This document shows, one piece after another, positions 29,954 to 34,975 of a DNA stretch of 34,975 nt; within the stretch, counting starts at the first letter, position 1; each line of letters starts with the position of its first letter. The stretch is from JBDKVA01 sp039679375. GTDB taxonomy: Bacteria; Bacillota; Clostridia; Acetivibrionales; DTU013. Made by a program: the position numbers and the translations under genes. The notes beneath the pieces are model-generated. The model saw only the letters and a list, made by a program, of their open reading frames with translations. It did not search any database and had not been told where the DNA came from. The DNA lies in assembly GCA_039679375.1 (NCBI GenBank), contig JBDKVA010000032.1:1-34975 (forward strand), written 5' to 3'.

Positions 29954-29982
29954 ATCTTAGCAAAGTATAGGGAGAATGTCAA
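29954..29982 (-). promoter_or_regulatory. Sigma-A promoter for leftward accessory operon
   Basis: Read leftward: TTGACA (complement of 29977-29982), 17-bp spacer, TAAGAT (complement of 29954-29959). The transcript would start near 29947 and carry about 245 nt of leader through the structured region before the Cys-rich gene at 29701. Confidence 0.75.
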
Positions 29983-30000
29983 GCGCAAATAAGATTATTA

Positions 30001-30029
30001 TTGACTAAAGAAGTGTATTGTGGTAGTAT
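30001..30029 (+). promoter_or_regulatory. Sigma-A promoter for rightward accessory operon
   Basis: TTGACT (30001-30006), 17-bp spacer, TAGTAT (30024-30029) with TGG before it (extended -10). It diverges from the leftward promoter only 18 bp away, and GGAGGTGGAGG lies next to the first gene start at 30053. Confidence 0.75.
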
Positions 30030-30052
30030 TACTATGTGGAGGTGGAGGATTT

Positions 30053-30229
30053 ATGGATTATGAAAAAGCTTGGAAACGTTTTAGAGAATCAAATCGAACA
30101 TCAATTGAAAAACTCAAACATAAAGAACCTGAAATTGTTGGAAGCATTATTGACAAAAATAAGGTGATGATGTCAATTTTACAGGCGAACGAAGATATGT
30201 TTAATGATATCGAAAAGGAGTGCGAATAA
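30053..30229 (+). CDS. 58-residue hypothetical protein
   Basis: ATG 30053 has GGAGGTGGAGG immediately upstream; the longer in-frame start at 30020 lies within the promoter -10 and cannot be used. The product (MDYEKAWKRFRESNRTSIEKL...IVGSIIDKNKVMMSILQANEDMFNDIEKE) is helical and amphipathic. Its TAA overlaps the next ATG by 1 nt (TAATG). No family is recognised; small helical partners often precede excisionase-type regulators. Confidence 0.65.
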   Translation: MDYEKAWKRFRESNRTSIEKLKHKEPEIVGSIIDKNKVMMSILQANEDMFNDIEKECE

Positions 30230-30408
30230 TGCCGCAATACATAACAGTAAAAGACATAACGGCTCTATATAAGTGTTCCAAATCAACCGTGTATAACTGG
30301 ATTGATGAAGGTCTGCCGGTTCATAAGTTCGGCAGAATGACGCGCTTCTTAGAGGTAGAAGTAGAGGAATGGTTGCAGAAGCTGGAGAAGGGAGGGAAGA
30401 AAGGATGA
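30229..30408 (+). CDS. Excisionase-like helix-turn-helix protein
   Basis: 59 residues from ATG 30229 (AAAAGGAG nine bases upstream). The sequence YITVKDITALYKCSKSTVYNWIDEGLPVHKFGRMTRFLEVEVEEWLQKLEK is a standard MerR-type HTH_17/excisionase domain: an N-terminal helix-turn-helix, a wing (GLPVHKFG-RMTRF) and a closing Trp-Leu helix. It may assist site-specific excision or act as a transcription factor. No integrase lies in the window; the tRNA attachment candidate is 2.5 kb to the right. Start and stop overlap its neighbours, so it is co-expressed with the methyltransferase-like gene. Confidence 0.82.
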   Translation: MPQYITVKDITALYKCSKSTVYNWIDEGLPVHKFGRMTRFLEVEVEEWLQKLEKGGKKG

Positions 30409-30998
30409 AAGAAACAATGATACCGGAAAATAAGGTAGGTTGTGCCAGGATAGAGCACTTTATAGTTGATAAACATGGTTCTGAGCTATCTATGTTGCGT
30501 CGTGAATACGTTCCAGAGGGTAAGTATACAAGATTGATTGTAAATGGACATATCATGATGTCCAATACTCCAATGGAGAAGGGAACAAACATTGATGTAA
30601 TCCGATTTTCGCACGGAAAGGTCTTAATAGCAGGGCTTGGAATAGGCATGATATTGACGGAGATTCTTGAAAATGAAAAGGTTGAAAGCGTAACAGTTAT
30701 TGAAAAGTACAAAGATGTAATAGATTTGGTTGCCCCTTCCTTTAATTCTCCGAAGCTCAAAATAATTCATGCCGATATAATGGAATGGAAACCTGATAAA
30801 GGCGATTATTACGATACGATATATTTTGATATCTGGCCTGACATTTGCACGGACAATTTAGATGAAATAAAAACGCTTCATCTTAGGGCAAGGTATTGGA
30901 AAAATAAAAGCAATCCGCACGTATGGGTGGACTCATGGATGTATGCCGAACTAAAAAGACAGCGCTATAGAGACAAGAGATATTCATTCGCTTGGTGA
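30405..30998 (+). CDS. Spermidine-synthase-like class I methyltransferase-fold protein
   Basis: 197 residues from ATG 30405 (GGAAGAAAGG upstream; ATGA overlap with the HTH gene). SAM-fold signatures: GKVLIAGLGIGMILTEIL (motif I, about 64-81), VTVIEKYKDVI with acidic Glu ending strand 2, HADIMEW and YDTIYFDIWPD (about 142-152). An N-terminal strand region (SMLRREYVPEGKYTRLIVNGHIMMSNTPME) resembles the entry domain of spermidine synthases. Phage copies of this type are common and uncharacterised. Substrate cannot be inferred; the C-terminal part (YWKNKSNPHVWVDSWMYAELKRQRYRDKRYSFAW) is basic, perhaps for nucleic acid. Confidence 0.75.
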   Translation: MKETMIPENKVGCARIEHFIVDKHGSELSMLRREYVPEGKYTRLIVNGHIMMSNTPMEKGTNIDVIRFSHGKVLIAGLGIGMILTEILENEKVESVTVIEKYKDVIDLVAPSFNSPKLKIIHADIMEWKPDKGDYYDTIYFDIWPDICTDNLDEIKTLHLRARYWKNKSNPHVWVDSWMYAELKRQRYRDKRYSFAW

Positions 30999-31014
30999 GG
31001 GGAGGGAAAGGGAA

Positions 31015-31512
31015 ATGAGCGTATCAAGGTGCTGGTTATGTGACCATTGTAAAGGCTATTACAGATATAAAACTGATACCACAGGACATGGCAGGTTAGT
31101 TAGTTATTATTGTGAACACCCAATAATGGAAGGTAAAGCGGGCCATGAATCATTTATTGCAATGAGTAGTGTTAGCGTCGAGGATAAAATAAAGACAAGC
31201 CCGAGATGGTGCCCTATGAGGCAGAAGGGAGCGCTACGGCAGCTGCAAAATGAGTTTGATACAGAAAGGACAAATCACAAAACATCGGTGGAAAATCTTA
31301 CAAGTGATTACATAAAGGCACTTGACCAAATTTCACGGTTACAGGAACAGCTTGATAAGACGTTTATAATAGCCAATAATGCAATTTATTTCAATGACAG
31401 TAGCGATTATTTATCTGCCTTATATGATGTGTGTAGGGCTTTAAAGCCATCCATAGAAGATGAATCAATCGGCAGCAAATATATTAGCGAATCCTTGCTT
31501 AAAGGGGAGTAG
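31015..31512 (+). CDS. Cys-rich N-terminal, coiled-coil protein
   Basis: 165 residues; GGGGAGGG precedes ATG 31015. Residues 6-70 contain CWLCDHCKGYY, later YYCEHP, and PRWCPMRQ, a Cys arrangement typical of short phage zinc-binding proteins ending in WCP. Residues about 75-120 (LRQLQNEFDTERTNHKTSVENLTSDYIKALDQISRLQEQLDKT) are a coiled coil. The rest is acidic-helical. It is the fourth gene of the rightward accessory operon. No function is known. Confidence 0.65.
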   Translation: MSVSRCWLCDHCKGYYRYKTDTTGHGRLVSYYCEHPIMEGKAGHESFIAMSSVSVEDKIKTSPRWCPMRQKGALRQLQNEFDTERTNHKTSVENLTSDYIKALDQISRLQEQLDKTFIIANNAIYFNDSSDYLSALYDVCRALKPSIEDESIGSKYISESLLKGE

Positions 31513-31528
31513 GAGGAAATAAGGCAGC

Positions 31529-31783
31529 ATGTTGAATAAATTATCTTCAATTGAATTTACACTTGAACGATACGACAAAGCGTTAACAATCTTGCGAAAT
31601 GAGGATGTCAATATCATTGAAGCTGCGAAACGCTACGCAATAGGATGGTGCAATGGCATGGATGTATGCGTTCCAAGTTTTCAGAGGGCTATAATGTTTG
31701 AGGACAGCGAGGGGAATAAAACGTGGTTCCATTGTCCCGAAAGCATAATTAAACATTTGAAGATAACAGATGAAATGTCTTAA
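31529..31783 (+). CDS. Hypothetical protein, last gene of accessory operon
   Basis: 84 residues; TAGGAGGAAAT lies upstream of ATG 31529. It is a mixed fold with a helical N-terminus (FTLERYDKALTILRNEDVNIIEAAKRYAIGWCNGMDVC) and strands (RAIMFEDSEGNKTWFHCPESIIKHL). It ends 20 nt before a terminator. Not recognised. Confidence 0.6.
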   Translation: MLNKLSSIEFTLERYDKALTILRNEDVNIIEAAKRYAIGWCNGMDVCVPSFQRAIMFEDSEGNKTWFHCPESIIKHLKITDEMS

Positions 31784-31803
31784 CTATACGTATGGTTCCT
31801 CGT

Positions 31804-31830
31804 AGCCTCCAGCAATGGGGGCTTTTATTT
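31804..31830 (+). terminator. Intrinsic terminator of accessory operon
   Basis: AGCCTCC (31804-31810) pairs with GGGGGCT (31817-31823), one G-U, loop AGCAAT, then TTTATTT. Confidence 0.85.
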
Positions 31831-32026
31831 AATATTCCCGCAGCATAGTTTCAACTTCCTCATTATGCGTCACAAGCTCGATCAGCGGCTGACCCGACAG
31901 CCAGAACCATATATGATACCCTTCCGGCGTCCATGTGCCATACTGCGTCTGACATACGGTATAACCGAGCTCACGCAGGCGGGCGATGTAGCGGGTGCAT
32001 AATTTTACTGAGTCAATGGAGTACAT
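31829..32026 (-). CDS. 65-residue hypothetical protein
   Basis: ATG 32026 follows GAAGGGTGAT; the ATG five codons earlier (32041) has no site. The product (MYSIDSVKLCTRYIARLRELGYTVCQTQYGTWTPEGYHIWFWLSGQPLIELVTHNEEVETMLREY) is compact alpha/beta with an exposed Trp cluster. No family is recognised. It converges with the rightward operon, sharing the terminator region. Confidence 0.6.
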   Translation of the reverse strand: MYSIDSVKLCTRYIARLRELGYTVCQTQYGTWTPEGYHIWFWLSGQPLIELVTHNEEVETMLREY

Positions 32027-32093
32027 GGTATCACCCTTCAAAAATAATTGTTTACATTTCTGAAAATATGGAATAATATAATATAACGAAGTT

Positions 32094-32121
32094 AATAAGG
32101 AAAGAGGGGTGCTATCCCCTC
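32094..32121 (-). terminator. Leftward terminator overlapping small ORF stop
   Basis: Read leftward, GAGGGG-ATAGCA-CCCCTC (32104-32121) is a 6-bp stem followed by TTTCCTTAT. The stop codon of the 43-residue gene lies in the loop. Confidence 0.6.
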
Positions 32122-32243
32122 CTTCGTTTGCGATTAGGCAGCTCCTTGCGGGCGGCCTTTCTTTTTATGCCGAGGAATTCGCATATGTACATCAAAGATG
32201 CCACCGCGCCAACCCCGGCAAAAACGAACAGAGCCACTTCCAT
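32112..32243 (-). CDS. 43-residue membrane peptide
   Basis: Starts at ATG 32243 behind AAGGATGGTGAATGTAGCCT and ends at TAG (complement of 32112-32114). Residues 3-25 are hydrophobic (VALFVFAGVGAVASLMYICEFLG). The tail is highly basic (KRKAARKELPNRKRRRG), so the C-terminus should stay in the cytoplasm. A sigma-A-like promoter lies about 90 bp upstream and a terminator overlaps the stop, which makes a one-gene unit. Confidence 0.55.
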   Translation of the reverse strand: MEVALFVFAGVGAVASLMYICEFLGIKRKAARKELPNRKRRRG

Positions 32244-32329
32244 AGGCTACATTCACCATCCTTTCATGGATATAAGTCCGCCCTCTTTCAGAACAATCCA
32301 GATACTCAGATGATGCTAACCGCCTTTAT

Positions 32330-32358
32330 ATCATATATCATAATTTTCCATATTGCAA
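32330..32358 (-). promoter_or_regulatory. Leftward sigma-A-like promoter
   Basis: Read leftward: TTGCAA (complement of 32353-32358), 17-bp spacer, TATGAT (complement of 32330-32335). It would drive the 43-residue membrane peptide gene at 32243. Confidence 0.6.
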
Positions 32359-32423
32359 CAATATGTTTATTAGTTCCGCCGTACCAATGCTACCGTTACG
32401 CAATAGTCCAATATGCCCATTTT

Positions 32424-32496
32424 GGTTACAATCCGGTTACACGTATTGTTTATTGTACATTGGTGCACTATAATAGATTATGTAAACATTGGTACA
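32424..32496. promoter_or_regulatory. Operator-like direct repeats in divergent region
   Basis: GGTTACA occurs at 32424-32430 and 32435-32441 (11-bp period), and ACATTGGTGCA / ACATTGGTACA begin at 32457 and 32486 (29 bp apart), flanking and overlapping the rightward promoter at 32446-32474. The layout suits binding of a repressor or activator to one DNA face. The rest of 32244-32594 holds only the two promoters. Confidence 0.45.
32446..32474 (+). promoter_or_regulatory. Rightward sigma-A-like promoter
   Basis: TTGTTT (32446-32451), 17-bp spacer, perfect TATAAT (32469-32474). It lies 120 bp before the 64-residue gene. Confidence 0.65.
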
Positions 32497-32594
32497 TTGC
32501 ACAAAATAATCCGGCAATCCTATTGAAATATTTCAGGGACAGGTGTAGAATAATAGAACAAACGTTTGCTACAAAATATGGAAGGGGACACATT

Positions 32595-32789
32595 ATGGAA
32601 TCTGCTGAAAACGTAAACCTCGCAAATGATGAAATAATAAAAAATGGTATTCGTGAGCTTAATTCCATCCTTCAATTAAATTATACTAAAGATAAAAACT
32701 TTAGAGATAAACTTTTTGATCTCATTTCTAAAAAAACCAAAAACAAAAATTTCTTATCGCTTATAGCGCATGTTTTACCCAAGTTTTAA
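32595..32789 (+). CDS. 64-residue hypothetical protein next to tRNA
   Basis: ATG 32595 follows GGAAGGGGACACATT. A much longer open frame upstream (to 32109) crosses two promoters and an opposite-strand gene and is not used. The product (MESAENVNLANDEIIKNGIRELNSILQLNYTKDKNFRDKLFDLISKKTKNKNFLSLIAHVLPKF) is helical, Lys/Asn-rich and without a recognised motif. It is the last phage-side gene before the tRNA. Confidence 0.55.
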   Translation: MESAENVNLANDEIIKNGIRELNSILQLNYTKDKNFRDKLFDLISKKTKNKNFLSLIAHVLPKF

Positions 32790-32792
32790 AAA

Positions 32793-32813
32793 TGTCACAC
32801 TTATGTCACACTT
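32793..32813 (+). repeat. Tandem TGTCACACTT repeat beside tRNA
   Basis: TGTCACACTT at 32793-32802 and again at 32804-32813, an 11-bp period. Short direct repeats spaced one helical turn and close to a tRNA attachment site are typical arm-type integrase sites. That role is inferred. Confidence 0.4.
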
Positions 32814-32834
32814 TTCAGCCGAACATAGTAAAGA

Positions 32835-32859
32835 GCTGCCAAGTCTTAAACCTGACAGC
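32835..32859 (-). terminator. Hairpin downstream of tRNA-Ser
   Basis: Read leftward, GCTGTCA pairs with TGGCAGC (one mismatch) around an 11-nt loop, then TCTTTAC. It is probably the tRNA terminator, possibly brought in or kept by the integrated element. Confidence 0.5.
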
Positions 32860-32868
32860 CCTTGCTAT

Positions 32869-32959
32869 TGGCGGAGAGAAAGAGATTCGAACTCTTGGAA
32901 CGGGTTAACGTTCACACGATTTCCAGTCGTGCGCCTTAGACCAGCTCAGCCATCTCTCC
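32869..32959 (-). tRNA. tRNA-Ser (anticodon GGA)
   Basis: Read leftward from 32959: acceptor GGAGAGA pairing with TCTCTCC, G73, and an encoded CCA (complement of 32869-32871). D arm GCTGAGCTGGTCTAAGGC, anticodon stem CACGA/TCGTG with loop CTGGAAA (anticodon GGA), a long variable arm GAACG/CGTTC, and T arm AAGAG-TTCGAAT-CTCTT. The class II shape confirms serine. Its 3' end faces the phage region, as expected when an element integrates at a tRNA 3' end. Confidence 0.95.
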
Positions 32960-33142
32960 GTATGACCGGGTCAATAAATAAATGCAGCTTCCTGTGCCGC
33001 TTTATTATTCTACAATAGAAAGCTTATATTGTCAATGTGGAACAAAATTTGCCTGCGGCAAAATCGGCGACGTACGCATGTTATTTTTTCAGATGCAAAT
33101 AATTATAGTCTGAAACAAATAAAACATGAAAGGGGAATTGGT

Positions 33143-33451
33143 TTGTATAATATTTATTATGAAAATGGCGTGGTAGTAACTCCTAACGTTCTGGTAAAAG
33201 GTGACAGGGCTTCTGTCGTTTACAATGGCATCCTGAAGGAATCCGGCGCAGACACGGTTTATATGCATGCTGGTTATGGGGAGAAGTGGAAAAACCTGCA
33301 GGATATCAAGATGAAGAAAACCAAGGAAGGCTTTGAAACGGAGCTGCCCATTACGGCGGATTTGCCTCTGCAGCTTGCCTTCAGGGACAGTGCAGACAAT
33401 TGGGATAATAACTCAAGCAAAAACTATACCTTTGAGGTTCATTCCATGTAA
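33143..33451 (+). CDS. Starch-binding-like (CBM25/CBM53-type) single-domain protein
   Basis: 102 residues from TTG 33143, which AAAGGGGAATTGG precedes; the longer frame from 33029 has no start signal. The product is essentially one carbohydrate-binding beta-sandwich: NIYYENGVVVTPNVLVKGDRASVVYNG, then VYMHAGYGEKWKNLQDIKM, then LQLAFRDSADNWDNNSSKNYTFEV. The W...D-x-W-DNN-S pattern is that of CBM25/53 starch-binding modules. No signal peptide or catalytic domain is attached, so it is probably intracellular, perhaps binding glycogen. It is host DNA, not phage. A strong terminator follows. The gap 32960-33142 shows no clear promoter. Confidence 0.72.
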   Translation: MYNIYYENGVVVTPNVLVKGDRASVVYNGILKESGADTVYMHAGYGEKWKNLQDIKMKKTKEGFETELPITADLPLQLAFRDSADNWDNNSSKNYTFEVHSM

Positions 33452-33498
33452 TATAGCATCGGGTTCAACGCTGGATGCGGCGTTGATATGAACCAAAG

Positions 33499-33542
33499 AA
33501 AGCAGATAGTCAGGATATTCGTGTCTGGTTATCTGCTTTTCC
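33499..33542. terminator. Bidirectional terminator between CBM gene and metY
   Basis: AAAGCAGATA (33499-33508) and TATCTGCTTT (33530-33539) form a perfect 10-bp stem, further paired CAG/CTG inside. TTTTCC follows rightward, and leftward reading gives GCTTTCTTT. It serves the convergent genes on both sides. Confidence 0.88.
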
Positions 33543-33555
33543 GCGATTTCAGGCA

Positions 33556-34827
33556 TTACTCTCCCAGTGCTTGGTGTATATCTTCAATAATATCGTCCAC
33601 ATTCTCGATTCCTACCGAAAAACGTATCATGTCGGGCTCGATCCCAGCCGCAAGCAGCTGCTCATCCGTCATCTGCCTGTGTGTTGTACTGGCGGGGTGG
33701 AGGACAGCCGTCCTGGCGTCTGCTACGTGGACGACGATTGCCGCGAGCTTGAGTCTGTCCATGAACTTGGCGGCAGCTTCCCGGCCGCCTTTTATTCTGA
33801 ATGAAATCACGCCGGAACATCCTTTTGGCAGATACTTTTCCGCCAGAGCATGATATTTGTCACTCTCCAGGGATGGGTAGCTGACGGAAATGATTTTATC
33901 GCTTTGGTTCAGGTATTCAGCCACCCTTTTTGCATTCGCAGAGTGACGCTCTATCCGAAGGTGCAGCGTTTCCAGGCCCAGGTTGGTCAGGAAGGCGTTC
34001 ATCGGGCTCATGCAGTTGCCAAGATCCCTTATATATTGCATCCTGGCTTTTGTGATATAGGCTTTGTTGCCATACGATTCGGTATAAACAATTCCGTGAT
34101 AGGAAGGGTCGGGCTTGGTCAGGGCGGGGAATTTGCCATTCGTCCAGTCAAAATTGCCGGAATCGACCACAGCTCCTCCGACGCTGACTGCGTGGCCGTC
34201 CATGTATTTCGTCGTCGAATGGGTGATGATATCGGCTCCGAATTTGAAGGGGTTGAGCAGTACAGGCGTTGCAAAGGTATTGTCGACCATCAGCGGTACG
34301 CCGTTCTTATGGGCGATCCGGGCGAATTTCTCAATATCGAGGACACTGATCTTCGGGTTTGCGATCGTTTCCCCGAAAAGGATCTTGGTATTCGGCCTGA
34401 AAGCCTTCTGAATCTCCCCTTCGGAAGCATCCTGGTCGATGAATGTGCAGTCAAGGCCCATTTTCCTGAATGTGACGTCAAATAGATTGAATGTGCCGCC
34501 ATAGATCGTGCTGGAGGAAACAATATGGTCGCCGCTTTCGCAGATGTTCATGACGGCGGTAAAGGTGGCAGCCTGCCCGGATGAAGTACACAGGGCGCCA
34601 ATGCCTCCTTCGAGGGCGGCAATTTTGTTCTCGAGGCACTCAATCGTTGGGTTGCTGATCCTTGTATACATATGGCCTTCCGTAGGATGGTCGAACAGCC
34701 TGGCTACATGATCGGCAGAATCATATTTATAAGTAGTACTTTGATAAATCGGGAGTACGCGGGTATCGCCATTGCCTGGTTTATAGCCTTCCTGCAGGCA
34801 TTTTGTTTCTATTTTCCATTCACTCAT
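33556..34827 (-). CDS. metY: O-acetylhomoserine sulfhydrylase / aminocarboxypropyltransferase
   Basis: 423 residues from ATG 34827 (GAAGGGGTGT upstream); a frame extended to 34890 adds 21 unlikely residues. It is a PLP enzyme of the Cys/Met metabolism family that makes homocysteine from O-acetylhomoserine and sulfide. MSEWKIETKCLQEGYKPGNGDTRVLPIYQSTTY is the typical start. PLP contacts include YTRISNPT and SSGQAA. Lys207 in THSTTKYMDGH is the Schiff-base lysine. DNTFATP is the conserved strand before it. The inserted loop (SYHGIVYTESYGNKAYITKARMQYIRDLG) and length near 425 mark the OAH sulfhydrylase branch rather than cystathionine synthases. It is a chromosomal gene outside the phage. Confidence 0.93.
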   Translation of the reverse strand: MSEWKIETKCLQEGYKPGNGDTRVLPIYQSTTYKYDSADHVARLFDHPTEGHMYTRISNPTIECLENKIAALEGGIGALCTSSGQAATFTAVMNICESGDHIVSSSTIYGGTFNLFDVTFRKMGLDCTFIDQDASEGEIQKAFRPNTKILFGETIANPKISVLDIEKFARIAHKNGVPLMVDNTFATPVLLNPFKFGADIITHSTTKYMDGHAVSVGGAVVDSGNFDWTNGKFPALTKPDPSYHGIVYTESYGNKAYITKARMQYIRDLGNCMSPMNAFLTNLGLETLHLRIERHSANAKRVAEYLNQSDKIISVSYPSLESDKYHALAEKYLPKGCSGVISFRIKGGREAAAKFMDRLKLAAIVVHVADARTAVLHPASTTHRQMTDEQLLAAGIEPDMIRFSVGIENVDDIIEDIHQALGE

Positions 34828-34904
34828 TTCAAACACCCCTTCACAATTGCACGAATGCGGTTTTGGTACTATTCCACGGATTTGATTCATATTGCATTAA
34901 AAAG

Positions 34905-34934
34905 ATAGTACACTAATGAAAACAGTTCAGTCAA
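34905..34934 (-). promoter_or_regulatory. Promoter for metY
   Basis: Read leftward: TTGACT (complement of 34929-34934), 18-bp spacer, TACTAT (complement of 34905-34910). The leader to ATG 34827 is only about 70 nt, too short for an S-box or T-box, so no methionine riboswitch is visible. Confidence 0.65.
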
Positions 34935-34975
34935 GATTTTGTGAAATTTAGTGAAGTTTTATTACATTAAAATTA

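Noticed and set aside
30004..30029. Seventh copy of the late-promoter element
   Set aside because: AGAAGTG is present but only 15 bp from TAGTAT instead of 20, and a proper TTGACT -35 at 17 bp explains the promoter.
32109..32594. Long 5' extension of the 64-residue gene (open frame of 226 residues)
   Set aside because: It crosses two promoters on opposite strands, operator-like repeats and an opposite-strand gene. The ribosome-binding site is at 32580-32594, before ATG 32595.
33850..34485. 211-residue open frame antisense to metY
   Set aside because: Lies wholly within a confidently identified gene on the other strand and has no start signal.

Overview
The window is almost entirely a tailed-phage genome inserted in a chromosome, with ordinary bacterial DNA only at the right end. 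The ribosome-binding sites are strong and purine-rich, sigma-A promoters are TTGACA/TATAAT-like, the base composition is moderately AT-rich, and protein families such as XhlA, BppU_N, DUF551, AntA/AntB and NLQLFA-type scaffolds appear. Together these point to a Bacillota host, most likely a clostridium. No tape-measure, tail-tube or baseplate genes are seen. A very large ejection-type protein, a head-tail adaptor, a beta-propeller tail protein and tailspikes are present instead, which fits a short-tailed (podovirus-like) phage.

Layout. 1-1.84 kb: end of a small-gene block (membrane peptides, DUF5662-like protein, HExxH protein). 1.9-8.9 kb: head module (portal, zinc-ribbon peptide, scaffold, decoration-like protein, major capsid protein, beta-helix protein, two Lys-rich small proteins, a small beta protein). 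8.9-10.55 kb: fibre with an SGNH hydrolase domain, then a terminator. 10.65-16.5 kb: coiled-coil peptide, adaptor, beta-propeller protein, BppU_N/beta-helix tailspike and tail fibre. Two opposite-strand cargo genes sit in or beside this module: a methyltransferase at 14.7-15.2 kb and a secreted stalk-domain protein at 16.5-17.2 kb. 17.4-18.1 kb: antirepressor-like gene. 18.1-18.6 kb: 0.5 kb without a gene but rich in stem-loops, followed by a pyrimidine tract. 18.6-26.5 kb: peptidoglycan-binding virion protein and a 2106-residue ejection-type protein. 26.6-28.3 kb: lysis cassette (XhlA-like, 2-TM protein, amidase, second membrane protein). 28.3-29.7 kb: leftward run of small accessory genes. 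29.75-29.93 kb: compact structured RNA resembling HEARO/omega RNA, with no IscB gene beside it. 30.0-31.8 kb: rightward accessory operon (small gene, excisionase-like HTH, spermidine-synthase-like methyltransferase, two small proteins). 31.8-32.8 kb: small genes around a divergent promoter region. 32.87-32.96 kb: tRNA-Ser(GGA), whose 3' end faces the phage and is the likely attachment site. 33.1-35 kb: host DNA with a starch-binding-like module and metY.

Regulation. Six places just upstream of late transcription units carry a 26-bp element with AG(A) exactly 20 bp before a TAnAAT-like hexamer, mostly with an extended-10 TG. These look like the phage's own late promoters. The accessory genes and the stalk-domain gene use ordinary sigma-A promoters. 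Integrase, repressor, replication genes and terminase are not in the window and presumably lie to its left.

All functional calls come from reading the sequence and from memory of families. No database search was run.
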